Below are positions 9,173 through 19,327 of a stretch of 61,543 bases of DNA, piece by piece. Both the position numbers and the translations under genes were made by a program. Source of the stretch: Verrucomicrobiota bacterium (GTDB taxonomy: Bacteria > Verrucomicrobiota > Verrucomicrobiia > Chthoniobacterales > Xiphinematobacteraceae); NCBI GenBank assembly GCA_023269545.1, contig JAHFTB010000013.1, positions 1 through 61,543 on the forward strand, in the 5' to 3' direction. The notes beneath the pieces were generated by a model. That model did no database searches. It saw nothing but the letters and a program-made list of their open reading frames with translations, and was not told where the DNA came from. Position 1 is the stretch's first letter; every line of letters begins with the position of its first letter.

Positions 9173-10021
9173 TTACCAAGGCATCGAATCGCGCAGCGAT
9201 ATGAAAAGGCTTCCGTCGCGATGAGATGTAGGCATGTCGTCAAGAATCAGGACGCTCTGCCAACCGATTTTCTGGGCAAATATTCTCACCCCTAATGAAG
9301 TCAAGTGTTGAAACACACGTTTTGCATTAGCGGCATTTCCGATTTCCACAATCATATCCGTTCCCTTCCAGTCGACCGCAGAGGTGCTACAAATCATGTC
9401 TGCCTCGTGTCCCTCGGCATCCATCTTAATAAGATCCGCCCATTGGAAAAGTGGTTGAACCGCCTGAACCTTTACTCGGAAAGTTTCCTTATCCCCATAA
9501 GAGTCTTTTGCTCCCGCAAGATGGCTGCCGGTCGTATTTCCTAAAACACGCACAAATTCTGCTTCTCCGTCCTCCACAGAGACGGCGGCCTCATGAAGTT
9601 CCACATCCAACGCATGATTCAGGCTGACGTTTCTCCGAAAAATTGACGCATGAGTCGGATCAGGTTCAAATGATCTCACCGAAAAGCCAGACCTATTAAG
9701 CATGAGCGAATGCAGCCCGAGGTTTGCACCAATATCAGCGACACAACGATAGCTGCTTCGATTCCGATTGTAAAAGGCAAAGATGATGAATTCATCTAGG
9801 CCAAATAGGTCGAGGGAATCAATTGCACCCATGCGATGATAGGGAAACTTAAGGACTCCGAAAGGACCAAAAGACACAGGTTGTGGTTCCGGTGAAGAGA
9901 ATTCTTTAGCAATGGATTCTCGAGTCACGCACTTGAGTAACTGATAGGTACTGGACGTGGGAGCATGACAGATCGGTCGTTCGGAAATGGTATTTACAAG
10001 AAGAGTAAATATGTCTGACAT
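9173..10021 (-). CDS. FkbM family methyltransferase
   Basis: A SAM-dependent O-methyltransferase of the FkbM type, 282 residues. Motif I is ADIGANLGLHS at about 95-105, the acidic ribose-binding FEPDP at 118-122, and KMDAEGHE near residue 200 is the conserved FkbM motif. FkbM enzymes methylate hydroxyls on polyketides and, very often, on sugars of surface polysaccharides. The gene starts four bases after the stop of the ThDP enzyme gene, so the two are probably one transcript. The substrate is unknown; a methyl group on the island's glycan is the simplest reading. Confidence 0.85.
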   Translation of the reverse strand: MSDIFTLLVNTISERPICHAPTSSTYQLLKCVTRESIAKEFSSPEPQPVSFGPFGVLKFPYHRMGAIDSLDLFGLDEFIIFAFYNRNRSSYRCVADIGANLGLHSLMLNRSGFSVRSFEPDPTHASIFRRNVSLNHALDVELHEAAVSVEDGEAEFVRVLGNTTGSHLAGAKDSYGDKETFRVKVQAVQPLFQWADLIKMDAEGHEADMICSTSAVDWKGTDMIVEIGNAANAKRVFQHLTSLGVRIFAQKIGWQSVLILDDMPTSHRDGSLFISLRDSMPW

Positions 10022-10025
10022 GGAT

Positions 10026-11819
10026 CTATAGATTAGGTTGCAAAGAAACAGCGAGAGGTTTTACGATCATATTAGAAAGGAATTCATCTCGGTTGAGCAA
10101 AGGGCCGGTGTCTTCGTTTGGTCTGCCGAATTGTACTTGGGGAATCACGCGATGAGTGGCCTCAATCTCGAGATTGAGGAAAAATGGACCGGGAGATTCC
10201 AGTGCCTTCGTGAGCTTGTCCTCAATTTCGGAATTTAATGCCACCGTATCGGTGGGAAATCCATAAGCATCCGCCACACGGAGAAAATCCGGAAAAGCCA
10301 ATCCGCCTTCGACGGTTGTTGCATAATATTTGCCATCCAACCACATCTCTTGTGTTTGCTGAACCATGCTATGACCATGGTTGTTGATCAGAAGTATTTT
10401 GATTGGCAAATTATGCCGAATGACAGTGACTAATTCTTGAATATTCATTTGCAAACTCCCATCGCCTGCCACGCACAGCACTCTTTTTCCAGGGAAAGCA
10501 AAAGCAGCTCCAATAGCGGCAGGCAATCCATAACCCATTGGAGTATAATTGAATGCATGAAAAAACCGCTGGCCTTTCTTAAACCGAAATCCTTGCATCA
10601 TCCACGCCAGCGCACATCCTGTTTCGGAGACGATCAATTCATCTTCTTTCGAGAGGCGTGAGAGAATCTCAACCATATAATAGGGGTTGAGAAGCATCTC
10701 CTGACTATATCCTGGCAGGCAAGCCGGATACTTGAGCTTCCATTCTCCAGCCAACTCCAACCATCGACTCACCGATGGGAGTTTTTCTGACGACAGGCGC
10801 TGTAATAATTGAGGCACAAAATCCCGGGCGTCGGCTGCAATGGAAATATCAATATTGCGACCGAGTTTCCGGAATTTTTGGATTTCGGACGGATCGATTT
10901 CCACCATGGCAATCTTTGCTTCTCTTGCGAAAGAGGAGGGAGGACTTCCCGTCGCCTTCGTATCCAGGCGCGAACCTATGGAGAGTATGAAATCCGCATT
11001 TTGGACGACAAAATTTGCGTACCGCACGCCATGTGTCCCAAATCCACCAAAATTACAGGGATGGTCTCCCGGTAACAAATCCACTGCCGCCCATGTCATC
11101 ACCACTGGAATATCGAGTGCGTCCACCAGAACTCGGGTTTGATCTTCAATTTGCGCTAAATGGATTCCCCAACCCAGTATCAAGACGGGCCGGTCTGCGG
11201 TGCGCAAACAGGCAATTACCGAGTCAATATCTTTCGAAAGATCCGCATCTTTCGGAATGCACTCATCCAGGGCAATAAAATGTTCCATCTTTTCAGGATC
11301 AATATCCATCCGTTGAAGATCGTCTGGGATGTCCACTATTACCGGGCCAGGGCGCCCTTTACGTGCTAAATAGAGCGCTTTCTCAAATTCATAAAGTGTC
11401 TTATATGGCTCGTTGACGAGAACCGCGTAATTTGTAATTGTCCGACACATCTCGACAAAGTCAGTTTCCTGAAAGCCAATTTGCCGGACACCGGTATCAC
11501 CTTTAGAGCGAAAGGTGGCGACGTTGCCTGTGAGAAAAAGCATGGGGACGGAATCATAATACGCTGAGGCGATTCCGGTGATTAAATTAGTGGCACCGGG
11601 TCCACTCGTCGCGAGCGCACAGCCAATCTCCCCTGAGGCCCGGCTGTAAGCGTCGGCGGCCATCGCTCCCGCTTGCTCATGTTGAGGGCATATGTATTCC
11701 ACTCCGTCCACTTCGGCAATTGAGTGAATCAAGTGCAGCGATGCACCGCCAGAAATTGCAAATACATGCCGTACTCCGTGATTGGCGAGGAAGCTTGCTA
11801 CGCAATCGGAGAGTTTCAT
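10026..11819 (-). CDS. thiamine-diphosphate enzyme, acetolactate-synthase-like
   Basis: The protein has 597 residues with the three-domain plan of the pyruvate oxidase/acetolactate synthase family. Seen directly: the catalytic Glu48 in CPQHEQAGAMAADAYSR, the ATSGPGATNL turn, a middle domain from about 195 to 345, and the ThDP motif opening GDGS at 452-455 and closing NN at 479-480. No small regulatory subunit (ilvN) is adjacent and the neighbours are sugar-modifying enzymes. A role in transferring a two-carbon unit to a nucleotide sugar, as known for YerE, is therefore more likely than branched-chain amino acid synthesis. It could instead be a sugar- or sulfopyruvate-type decarboxylase. The reaction is an inference. 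Confidence 0.75.
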   Translation of the reverse strand: MKLSDCVASFLANHGVRHVFAISGGASLHLIHSIAEVDGVEYICPQHEQAGAMAADAYSRASGEIGCALATSGPGATNLITGIASAYYDSVPMLFLTGNVATFRSKGDTGVRQIGFQETDFVEMCRTITNYAVLVNEPYKTLYEFEKALYLARKGRPGPVIVDIPDDLQRMDIDPEKMEHFIALDECIPKDADLSKDIDSVIACLRTADRPVLILGWGIHLAQIEDQTRVLVDALDIPVVMTWAAVDLLPGDHPCNFGGFGTHGVRYANFVVQNADFILSIGSRLDTKATGSPPSSFAREAKIAMVEIDPSEIQKFRKLGRNIDISIAADARDFVPQLLQRLSSEKLPSVSRWLELAGEWKLKYPACLPGYSQEMLLNPYYMVEILSRLSKEDELIVSETGCALAWMMQGFRFKKGQRFFHAFNYTPMGYGLPAAIGAAFAFPGKRVLCVAGDGSLQMNIQELVTVIRHNLPIKILLINNHGHSMVQQTQEMWLDGKYYATTVEGGLAFPDFLRVADAYGFPTDTVALNSEIEDKLTKALESPGPFFLNLEIEATHRVIPQVQFGRPNEDTGPLLNRDEFLSNMIVKPLAVSLQPNL

Positions 11820-11843
11820 AAAGAAAATCGTAAGCTATTATTT

Positions 11844-12647
11844 TCAGTCATTTCCAAATCGGCGCAGCTTATATATCTGACTATTTGAAAGCAACTTATC
11901 TTTTAGAGCAAGGCCGCCACTACGCCAGGCGTCTCCGACAAGTGAAATATTTCTTCCTCCTACCACTTCCTTTCCGGCTTTGTGACACCACATTAAGCAG
12001 TCAAAAATCTCATCATGGGAAACGCCGGCCGTTTCATTTGTAAGAAAGCTATTTACCTTCTCAAGATTCATGCCAGCGCGAGAACCTGCGACGATTGTCT
12101 GTTGATGAATGCGAGTCTTTACGATCCCTGGACCAATGATAAATACATTGAGATCCGGATTCTCGTCATCAAGAAGTTCTGTCATCTTAATGAGAAAGAT
12201 CTTGGAAGCACAATATGCGGAATAATTTGTGGCCGGACCATTGCTTCCAGCCCCTGCAAAGAAAGCGACCGAACTCATATTGCCGATGCTCCGAAAGGGA
12301 TACATCGAGTGCAGCACACTCAAAGGAGCAAGACAATTCGCCTGAACAGATCGTTCCCAATCAGAAAAAGATACTTGGGAAAAAGGTCCGATCGGGTCCA
12401 AAACACCGACGGCGCTAATCCAGGTTTCCCATTGAATTTCCATTTTAAGGCACTGTGCCGTTATTTGATCGATTTGACTTTGGTCCAGCACATCGCAAGG
12501 AAATAAAACCCAGTCATTAGGCAGTCCTTCCTTGTAATGAGCCGTACGATATGTACCGACGACCCGCCATCCGGCACGGGTATATCTCAAGCCAAGCTCC
12601 CTCCCAATGTCACTGCTCACCCCAAGAATAAACACACAGGGAGTCAT
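11844..12647 (-). CDS. SDR family oxidoreductase
   Basis: A classical short-chain dehydrogenase/reductase of 267 residues. The cofactor turn GVSSDIG is at 9-15, the catalytic Ser lies in GNMSSVAFF at 125-126, and the active-site pair Y145-x3-K149 lies in YSAYCASK. An Arg at 31-34 in the GTYR segment after the second strand suggests NADP preference. Its start codon overlaps the stop of the epimerase gene by four bases. Beside an acetolactate-synthase-like enzyme it is well placed to reduce the keto group left after a two-carbon transfer, but this is inferred from context. Confidence 0.8.
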   Translation of the reverse strand: MTPCVFILGVSSDIGRELGLRYTRAGWRVVGTYRTAHYKEGLPNDWVLFPCDVLDQSQIDQITAQCLKMEIQWETWISAVGVLDPIGPFSQVSFSDWERSVQANCLAPLSVLHSMYPFRSIGNMSSVAFFAGAGSNGPATNYSAYCASKIFLIKMTELLDDENPDLNVFIIGPGIVKTRIHQQTIVAGSRAGMNLEKVNSFLTNETAGVSHDEIFDCLMWCHKAGKEVVGGRNISLVGDAWRSGGLALKDKLLSNSQIYKLRRFGND

Positions 12648-13675
12648 GGTAATGGTGTGGAGCGCGTCGCATCGCCCTCTAATGTCGAAGACATGTGGTC
12701 GCGAATCGTTTCACTGAGACCATTTCGGATAGGAGTGAATTTAAACTGAGGAAATGCTCTGCGTAACGCAGAGATATGAAATGGTCGATGAACTACTGGG
12801 GTGATAGGGCGCCCTAGGTTATAAAGAAACCGAAATACTTGAGTTGGCTTATAGGGCTTATGGATGATGGGAAGGGTCCGCTTCTGAAAATCAAATTCCA
12901 CAGAGAAAGAGAGGAAATCCTTTATTAACTGCGCGATCTGTAGAAACGACCATGAACGGTCAGCCACTAGATTCAACACGCCTTCACTGCGATAACCGCA
13001 AACTAGCCAGATCAATTGGACGGCATCCTTAATATATAAGTGATTTCGCCTTTCCTCCCCGCGCCCAAAAAGGACAATCTTTTGATCTTTCAGGGCCGAT
13101 GCAATAAATCGATTAGGCCCATAGTTCTTATGGGTATCTCCACACCCATAGAGGCTAGTAGGTCGTAATATGCACAGCGGCAAAGATAATTTTTTTGCCA
13201 AATTCTCAAGCATCATCTCACGCGCAGTGTGCATCAATGCATATAAATCAATTGGCTCCCTTGAGGAATCCTCGTCCAAGGGAATCTTCTGCGCATCGTA
13301 AATAGCATCTGAACTCAGGTAAATTAAATGGGCAGGACAGGAAATCTCTAAGGCGGCACACAAAGTTTCCGCCATACGTAAATTTGCCATCGTGATGCTG
13401 TAATCCTTTCCTTTCTCCGGAGTCAGTGCCGATGTCATCACCACGGTATCGTCGTTATGAAAGATATTGGCGAGGCATGCTACAGATTCAGACTGGGTCA
13501 GATCTGCTTCGCGACTTGATACCAACCGCATTGGGACACCTGAGCATGTCAAAAGATCTTTAAGATGAGAAGAGACGAAGCCATGTGCGCCCAAAATTAC
13601 CACACGTTTCGGATGAATCATAGTTTCGTAGTAGTGACTGAGCATACCGATTGCGGTCCTATTTTCCGACGTCAA
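12644..13675 (-). CDS. NAD-dependent epimerase/dehydratase-like (extended SDR)
   Basis: An extended SDR of 343 residues. The Rossmann turn is GAHGFVSSHL at 29-38 (last Gly of GxxGxxG replaced by Ser), SSDAIYD at 121-127 is the usual serine region, and RPTSLYG marks the substrate side. The active-site pair is altered: Tyr145 is present but the Lys expected four residues on is His149 (YALMH). The enzyme might be a weakened epimerase, a reductase using another base, or a binding protein. A later Met at residue 11 is a possible start. It is translationally coupled to the SDR gene that follows it. Confidence 0.75.
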   Translation of the reverse strand: MTSENRTAIGMLSHYYETMIHPKRVVILGAHGFVSSHLKDLLTCSGVPMRLVSSREADLTQSESVACLANIFHNDDTVVMTSALTPEKGKDYSITMANLRMAETLCAALEISCPAHLIYLSSDAIYDAQKIPLDEDSSREPIDLYALMHTAREMMLENLAKKLSLPLCILRPTSLYGCGDTHKNYGPNRFIASALKDQKIVLFGRGEERRNHLYIKDAVQLIWLVCGYRSEGVLNLVADRSWSFLQIAQLIKDFLSFSVEFDFQKRTLPIIHKPYKPTQVFRFLYNLGRPITPVVHRPFHISALRRAFPQFKFTPIRNGLSETIRDHMSSTLEGDATRSTPLP

Positions 13676-13732
13676 CCATGACGATCAAATGTCGCAGAGG
13701 TATCCATTTTACTGTATCCAATATCATATTTT

Positions 13733-16288
13733 CTACTCTGTTAAATGAAACAGATTTTTCCGAATGAAGAGTCCTCCTAACAAACCCAATAAAAGTGATA
13801 GCATGGGCAGACCCAAGAGCAACCATATGGAAGCCGGCTCGAAGCGAAGCGTGAGTGTTTTCACTCCAGGCGGCATGACAATTGCTTGGACACAGCCATT
13901 GGCCTCGTAAAGACGAGCCCCATTTCCTCCCTCAATCTTCCACGCCGGATGATAGCGTTCATTAAAAACGAGAAGACGAGGCTGATTTGAAGTTTGAACT
14001 TTTATGATTTTCTTAGCCCCCATATCTTGGATTACTATAGGGGATTGGTCCGTAGCAAAATGAGGCAGTCTCTCGGAGGTGGATAGCACTGCAGGAAGGG
14101 ACTCGGGCCGGGAAAAATCCACCTGGCGAACGAGGTCCAAAGCCAACTTGGCAGCCTTGTCTTCCGACTTCTCAGTACGTACCTCACCGGCCCAGAAAAT
14201 ACGTGGAAGCGCAGGAAAGGGGTTTGTCTGTACCCGCTTGTTCAATTCATCTCCATCCATGGGCAGCCCACAATAAAAAGCATTATCTACTTGAACCACC
14301 GAGCTGACCCCAAGTAGAGCCAATTGATTCCATGGAACCTCTCCATATCTAAACGCTATGGTCCGCAGGCTCAAACAATCGTCAGGCCACCCCAGAGAAA
14401 GAAGGTTACGGGGAACACCCGTACCGTATCCGTCAACACACGATACACCGTAAAATGAGCCAAGATAGGATGCAAGAAATGGAGGCACATTCCCCTGCGC
14501 CCGTATGAAAGCGGTGTTTTGTCCTGGCCCACCCACCCTCTCCAATAAATTGGAGCGCATTTTTGCCGTAGGGAGAGAGAAATATGAAGAAGGTGGGAAA
14601 AAGCTATTCCCTAACTCAAAGGGGATTTTTGTCTGCACTTGCCCGCTGTGAAATTGAGCCGCCCCATTTAGGAACGCCTCAGACAACATAAATCCGGCGG
14701 CAAATATTGCACAATAACTGCGAAATGGGCGCCAAAAGAAAATGACCGCCAGTATGAGAAAAAATACAAATATACAGAGAGCAATTTGCCATGCCACCTG
14801 GAGAGGAATGGCAATCGGCTGATTCAATATATGGGAATTCTGAGGAAGGAAACTACTGAGCAAGCAAACCCCTCCTCCTGCCACTCCACCAAGAGCAAAC
14901 AGAGACAGAAACTTGTCCCGATGGATATCTCTTCCTATCAACCGCTGTAAGAACCACGTTACCAAAACCACAATGGGCAGCAGAGCGGTGATACAAAGAC
15001 GACTGTGGGTAAAATCCTTCTTAAGAAAAAGATAGTAGATGATTTCCTGAAAAGGCTTAATTGTTATGACTAGCAGTATTCCGATCACCCAAAGAGCGAA
15101 ATAGCGCATCTCTGCGAGGTCACTCTTCACACAAGACCGTGATTTTGTTATCCAAACAGAAATTCCCGCTACCAGCATGACTAATGCCGCCAGCGTAGAG
15201 CTATGCGTCATCATTCCCTCGGTGATATTAATATGGTTCTTCAAGTCAGAAGCCTCTGTAAAAAAACGGCCGAAAGTTCCATAATGCAGCACTCTCAATA
15301 GTTCATGTGGACCCATACCATGGAAGGAATAGACTTCAGCAAATGTCTTCATTTGGTTCGAGGGGACCTCGCGCTTAAGAAGCTTTAATTCCTGAGCGAC
15401 CACATAAATCCGAGGCATGCAGGCAATCCATACCACCAATGCTGCAAGCGCCGCTAAGACAAGCGTCTTCCATCGACGTGTTCGTACAGCCCAAAAAACG
15501 GTGTAACAGCCGATCGCGATCAGTGCGTAAATGGTTTCTTGCAGAAAGCCAAAGAGGAGCATGAGCCACATAGCTCCAAAGAGGCAAAGCCATCCCAAAC
15601 GCTTCCGTCCCAAGAAAAGGAAACGGACCCCAAGAAATCCGGCGGGAAGAGCTGCTATCACAAGGTAAGAAAGATCGTTTTGTGCAATGCGAAGCATTGA
15701 TGCATAGCTTAACTGATAGAGGCAGCTCCCTGTGGCTGATAACCAAGGAGCAAATCCCATATTTCTCAAGAAGGCAAAGGTGGTGAGACCGGCAACGATA
15801 AAAAACAAACAGGAAAAGATTGCGGTGATCCAAAGAAACCATCTTTCCGGAAAACAGGCCAACACCATAGCCTCCGGATTAAGAGGAACATTCACTAGGA
15901 CCGCCCAGAGATTTGTGCCGAGAAACATGCTGTTCGACCACCCGTAACTGAATCCATCGCGCAGAGCCTGAGTTTGAATCCATAGGTTATTAAGATGGCC
16001 GTTCAATCTATCGAAATTTCCAATAAATAACTTATCCCCAGTGAGGAATGGAAAGAATAGGACTACCGCCAAGATAATCGGCAACCACGCCCAATGGGAA
16101 AACTGGCTATCGGCCTGTGGTTGGGATGTTTCGCTGGAGGTTATCTGATGGTCAAAAACATTCCGTAGGCTCTTGTAAGCATCCAGCAGGATCCTGCCTT
16201 TCGTGGTCAACCAGCCCCGATCATCCTTCATTTTGAAAAAAACTGATCGGAGAGCCCAAGGCAAAAAAAATCCGCGACTTGCCCCCAA
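13733..16288 (-). CDS. YfhO family membrane protein
   Basis: The protein has 851 residues: a cytosolic N-terminus of about 70 residues, then twelve or more membrane helices, an extracytoplasmic domain from about residue 530, and a final helix pair. The near-C-terminal pattern (NERYHPAWKIEGG, then a Pro-Gly-Val turn and LRFEP) is the signature of YfhO-type proteins, which add sugars to lipoteichoic acid or other surface polymers in Firmicutes and resemble GT-C enzymes. A second in-frame Met at 16231 (MKDDRGW) may be the true start, removing 19 residues. In this cluster it probably decorates a surface glycan. Confidence 0.7.
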   Translation of the reverse strand: MGASRGFFLPWALRSVFFKMKDDRGWLTTKGRILLDAYKSLRNVFDHQITSSETSQPQADSQFSHWAWLPIILAVVLFFPFLTGDKLFIGNFDRLNGHLNNLWIQTQALRDGFSYGWSNSMFLGTNLWAVLVNVPLNPEAMVLACFPERWFLWITAIFSCLFFIVAGLTTFAFLRNMGFAPWLSATGSCLYQLSYASMLRIAQNDLSYLVIAALPAGFLGVRFLFLGRKRLGWLCLFGAMWLMLLFGFLQETIYALIAIGCYTVFWAVRTRRWKTLVLAALAALVVWIACMPRIYVVAQELKLLKREVPSNQMKTFAEVYSFHGMGPHELLRVLHYGTFGRFFTEASDLKNHINITEGMMTHSSTLAALVMLVAGISVWITKSRSCVKSDLAEMRYFALWVIGILLVITIKPFQEIIYYLFLKKDFTHSRLCITALLPIVVLVTWFLQRLIGRDIHRDKFLSLFALGGVAGGGVCLLSSFLPQNSHILNQPIAIPLQVAWQIALCIFVFFLILAVIFFWRPFRSYCAIFAAGFMLSEAFLNGAAQFHSGQVQTKIPFELGNSFFPPSSYFSLPTAKMRSNLLERVGGPGQNTAFIRAQGNVPPFLASYLGSFYGVSCVDGYGTGVPRNLLSLGWPDDCLSLRTIAFRYGEVPWNQLALLGVSSVVQVDNAFYCGLPMDGDELNKRVQTNPFPALPRIFWAGEVRTEKSEDKAAKLALDLVRQVDFSRPESLPAVLSTSERLPHFATDQSPIVIQDMGAKKIIKVQTSNQPRLLVFNERYHPAWKIEGGNGARLYEANGCVQAIVMPPGVKTLTLRFEPASIWLLLGLPMLSLLLGLLGGLFIRKNLFHLTE

Positions 16289-16385
16289 GAACCGGAGGGA
16301 TGCAAGAAATGTCTTCTCTTAAGAATTCCCGGTTCCTGGGTAGTATCCTATTGATTCGACAGGCTCTGAGTAACATAAAATACCT

Positions 16386-18425
16386 CTAATGAGTGGTGGA
16401 TGTGGCCAGATTTTCTTGAGATTTAAGAGTCGGATTAAATTCGAAAACAACACGTCCTGTTGTGTCTATGCCATAATAATATTCTCTCAGCTTGATGAAG
16501 GTGAACTCCCGCCTCAAGCCGCTTTGCTGGTCTATCATTATGAGCGAATTTTTATTTCTATCGATTTCAAACCGAACGAGGCGCTGCTTCACCCGCAAAG
16601 TCGAGCGTGTCATGATGTAAAGAGTACCCGACACACCTTTACCAAAATCGGCTATCCACTCAAAGAGATCGCCGTGCAGACGCCATCGTCCGGCTTGGTA
16701 AATAGTGAAAAGTTCATCACTCTTGATCAAGCTTGCGCCTTGTTGCAGCAATTCTTCCCGGTGAGGTAACGATGGACCAAATTTTTGAAATTGCAGGTGA
16801 TTCATCCAATCCTGTTGACGACGGAGGAGATCAAGATAAATGCCTTGACTTTCGAAACCATCGATAAAATCAGGTTCTAACCCAGATTTCTTCGCATGAT
16901 ACATCGCCAGTTCAAAGCCATAGGCCAAGGTGCTTGAAGGGAACGGATAAACATCTAGCTGCCGGGCTCCGTCGATCCCCCTTTGCAGAGAAGCAAGATT
17001 CTTATGATTCAGAGTTGAAATAGAAGCATCTCCACGGCTGAGCACCACATCGTAGTCATGCAAGCGCTGTAGACTTTTTTGATAACCTAAAAATTGACAC
17101 ACAACCAACACGCATAGCACCATTCCACCCCACTGAGCGCGATTCGATAGGGTATTTCTTGGGAAAATGAGTACACCCACTAATAGCGCGTACGGGATGG
17201 AAAATAATTGACCATAATAGTGTGTCTCGATAATGCATGGAGCGACTGGCACGAGAAGCAAGCCATTGATGATTGGCACAAAAATGCAACACAGTGCAAG
17301 CCGCACAGCCAGTGAACGCTCGGATCCCCGGATCCGGATATAGGCTAGTACTGCCCAGGTGAGAATCAGAGCCAAAAGAATAAATTCGCGAATAGGAAGT
17401 CCCTTGTCGAATAGTGGATTAGTATAAGTGACAAATCCATGAACTGCCCGAAAGGGGAGAAGTTGAGCCGTGATACATGTATACAACAATGCGAATGGCT
17501 GCCATTTCTCCAACTGACCACCGGAGAAATGGGAAGATCGAAGTTGCGAGAGTTCAAAATGAGTTTGCGGACCATTTACGACCACATCAAAAAACTTCAA
17601 GGGCAGCTGCCCGTAAGCAATATTCAACGATGGGTAGATATTGACTATTAAAAGGACAAAGATGAGAATCGACCCGGTGCCTGCTATCCACGCGAAGATT
17701 TGCGTTGAAATTTTTGGCAACCGTAAAAAAAATAACGGAAAGAACAAAATTCCAAGCACCAGACCAATGAGAATAGTGGTTTCATCGGTCAACCAAGCTA
17801 AGAGTAAGGTCACTGCCAACGCAGCTGAGACAAGCAAATCAGTCCATAACGATTTCGAGAGATCTCGAGCGTGTTTATAGAGAATCACCGCAAGTAAAAG
17901 AGCCAGCGCGAACCACAAATTCATTAATGCTTTGGCCGGAGCGTAGCGGAGCACGAGTGATTCCAGAGCACCGGGGCTCGCAGCCCAGATCAGAGTTGCA
18001 GCGAAGGCCGCTGCATGCCCCATCCCCATCTTTTTTGCAGAAAGAAAGATGAGCAAAATGGTCAGGGGATATATGATCCAAGATATTCCAAAAGATGAGT
18101 TAAAATGTCCTAAAAAAGTTCCGCGCAATGCGACATTCAACGCCGTCGCAGCAACATTGACAATTCTGGGCCGCGGATCTCCCATAGCCCATGTGTCAAA
18201 CCAATCTGTGGGAGAAGCGTTTAAAAGAAATGGCAGAAACTTTAGGTAATATTCGGCATAGTAGTGCGTGCTATCCGATCGAGATACCAGAATGGCCACA
18301 CCGGATACGGTCAGGATGAAGGCAAGGCTAATAAAAATACCTGTCCATATGTCAGAGCGCCTCTTAGAGGAAACGAACTCTGCCAAAGCTGCTGACCACT
18401 GCCGAAATAAAGTTTTGATATTCAC
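16386..18425 (-). CDS. multi-pass membrane protein, GT-C-like
   Basis: The protein has 679 residues: one helix near 30-50, then a loop with STHYYAEYYLKFLP and DTWAMGDPRPR, about ten more helices up to residue 440, and a soluble end of some 230 residues. Acidic residues in the first outer loop fit the GT-C pattern. The adjacent upstream gene is a GT2 enzyme, repeating the GT2/membrane-protein pairing seen at 5083-7900. I do not recognise a named family. Confidence 0.6.
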   Translation of the reverse strand: MNIKTLFRQWSAALAEFVSSKRRSDIWTGIFISLAFILTVSGVAILVSRSDSTHYYAEYYLKFLPFLLNASPTDWFDTWAMGDPRPRIVNVAATALNVALRGTFLGHFNSSFGISWIIYPLTILLIFLSAKKMGMGHAAAFAATLIWAASPGALESLVLRYAPAKALMNLWFALALLLAVILYKHARDLSKSLWTDLLVSAALAVTLLLAWLTDETTILIGLVLGILFFPLFFLRLPKISTQIFAWIAGTGSILIFVLLIVNIYPSLNIAYGQLPLKFFDVVVNGPQTHFELSQLRSSHFSGGQLEKWQPFALLYTCITAQLLPFRAVHGFVTYTNPLFDKGLPIREFILLALILTWAVLAYIRIRGSERSLAVRLALCCIFVPIINGLLLVPVAPCIIETHYYGQLFSIPYALLVGVLIFPRNTLSNRAQWGGMVLCVLVVCQFLGYQKSLQRLHDYDVVLSRGDASISTLNHKNLASLQRGIDGARQLDVYPFPSSTLAYGFELAMYHAKKSGLEPDFIDGFESQGIYLDLLRRQQDWMNHLQFQKFGPSLPHREELLQQGASLIKSDELFTIYQAGRWRLHGDLFEWIADFGKGVSGTLYIMTRSTLRVKQRLVRFEIDRNKNSLIMIDQQSGLRREFTFIKLREYYYGIDTTGRVVFEFNPTLKSQENLATSTTH

Positions 18426-18487
18426 AAAAATAATTACTTAGTTTTTCCCATAAAATGTCGAATGTCCCGGAAAGCCTGTGTTAAATG

Positions 18488-19327
18488 CTAAATACAATGC
18501 TTCGGATATTCGATCTTCATTTTTAAATCAGGCTGTACCACCACATTTTTATGAGGCTGGACGGATGTGCGGTAGAGAATTCTACGCAATCGTTTTGTCC
18601 CGATTCGAAATAGTGTGTGACCGGTCGAGAGAAAATTTCGAAAATGGAGAGGCGATTTACGTCCGGGGCGATCGAAGTGGAGGCCTTGAACCGGAATCTC
18701 CTTCACAGAAGCCCCCTCCTCAAGAAGTGTGGTAATTAAGTCTGCTTGAAAACCAAATCCATAATTATAGGGCGCCCAACGCATCACATGATATCGCAGA
18801 TAAAGTCCGCAGCCATTGTAATAGCGAATTTTATATCCTCCAATTCTATCCACCAATAATGTCCACAGCTTTGAGATCGATCGACGCAAATAATTCTTGC
18901 CTGGCAATGTGGGATAATAAGGCAAAATCATACTGGCATTACCCATTTCGCGGAGAATTTTAATCATAGTCTCATGAGGCTCGACATTATCCCCACATAC
19001 CAGCCGATAATAACGGCCCCGCCCCAAAAATGCGCTATCCACAAAGGAACGCGCCAGCCCAAAGTTACGTGGATTTCTGTAAATACGGATTTCCATGGCA
19101 GGATGTTTCTGTGCGAAGGTATTCACTATGTCTATCGTCCCATCAGTACATCCGTCATCTACAATGAGGACTTCATAAGAACAGTTGATTTCCGCAAGCG
19201 CATCGCGAATCGTTTCCAATGTACCTAAAATCCGTTCCTCCTCATTGAAGCAGGGGACGAATAGAGTGAGCTCAATACCTTCCCGGCTGTCACATGCCGG
19301 AGGAATGGAAAAATGCTCTGACATCAA
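18488..19327 (-). CDS. GT2 family glycosyltransferase (DPM-like)
   Basis: A 279-residue family 2 glycosyltransferase with LFVPCFNEEERI at about 22-33 and VDDGCTDGT at 56-64. The metal site is unusual, reading CGDNVEP at 111-117 where the paralogue has DND. Soluble, without C-terminal helices. The first two codons overlap the end of the preceding methyltransferase gene (ATGATG). Likely role: loading a sugar onto a polyprenyl phosphate or extending a glycan for the GT-C-like protein encoded just after it. It is related to the GT2 at 7106-7900 by a duplicated framework, not identical. Confidence 0.85.
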   Translation of the reverse strand: MMSEHFSIPPACDSREGIELTLFVPCFNEEERILGTLETIRDALAEINCSYEVLIVDDGCTDGTIDIVNTFAQKHPAMEIRIYRNPRNFGLARSFVDSAFLGRGRYYRLVCGDNVEPHETMIKILREMGNASMILPYYPTLPGKNYLRRSISKLWTLLVDRIGGYKIRYYNGCGLYLRYHVMRWAPYNYGFGFQADLITTLLEEGASVKEIPVQGLHFDRPGRKSPLHFRNFLSTGHTLFRIGTKRLRRILYRTSVQPHKNVVVQPDLKMKIEYPKHCI

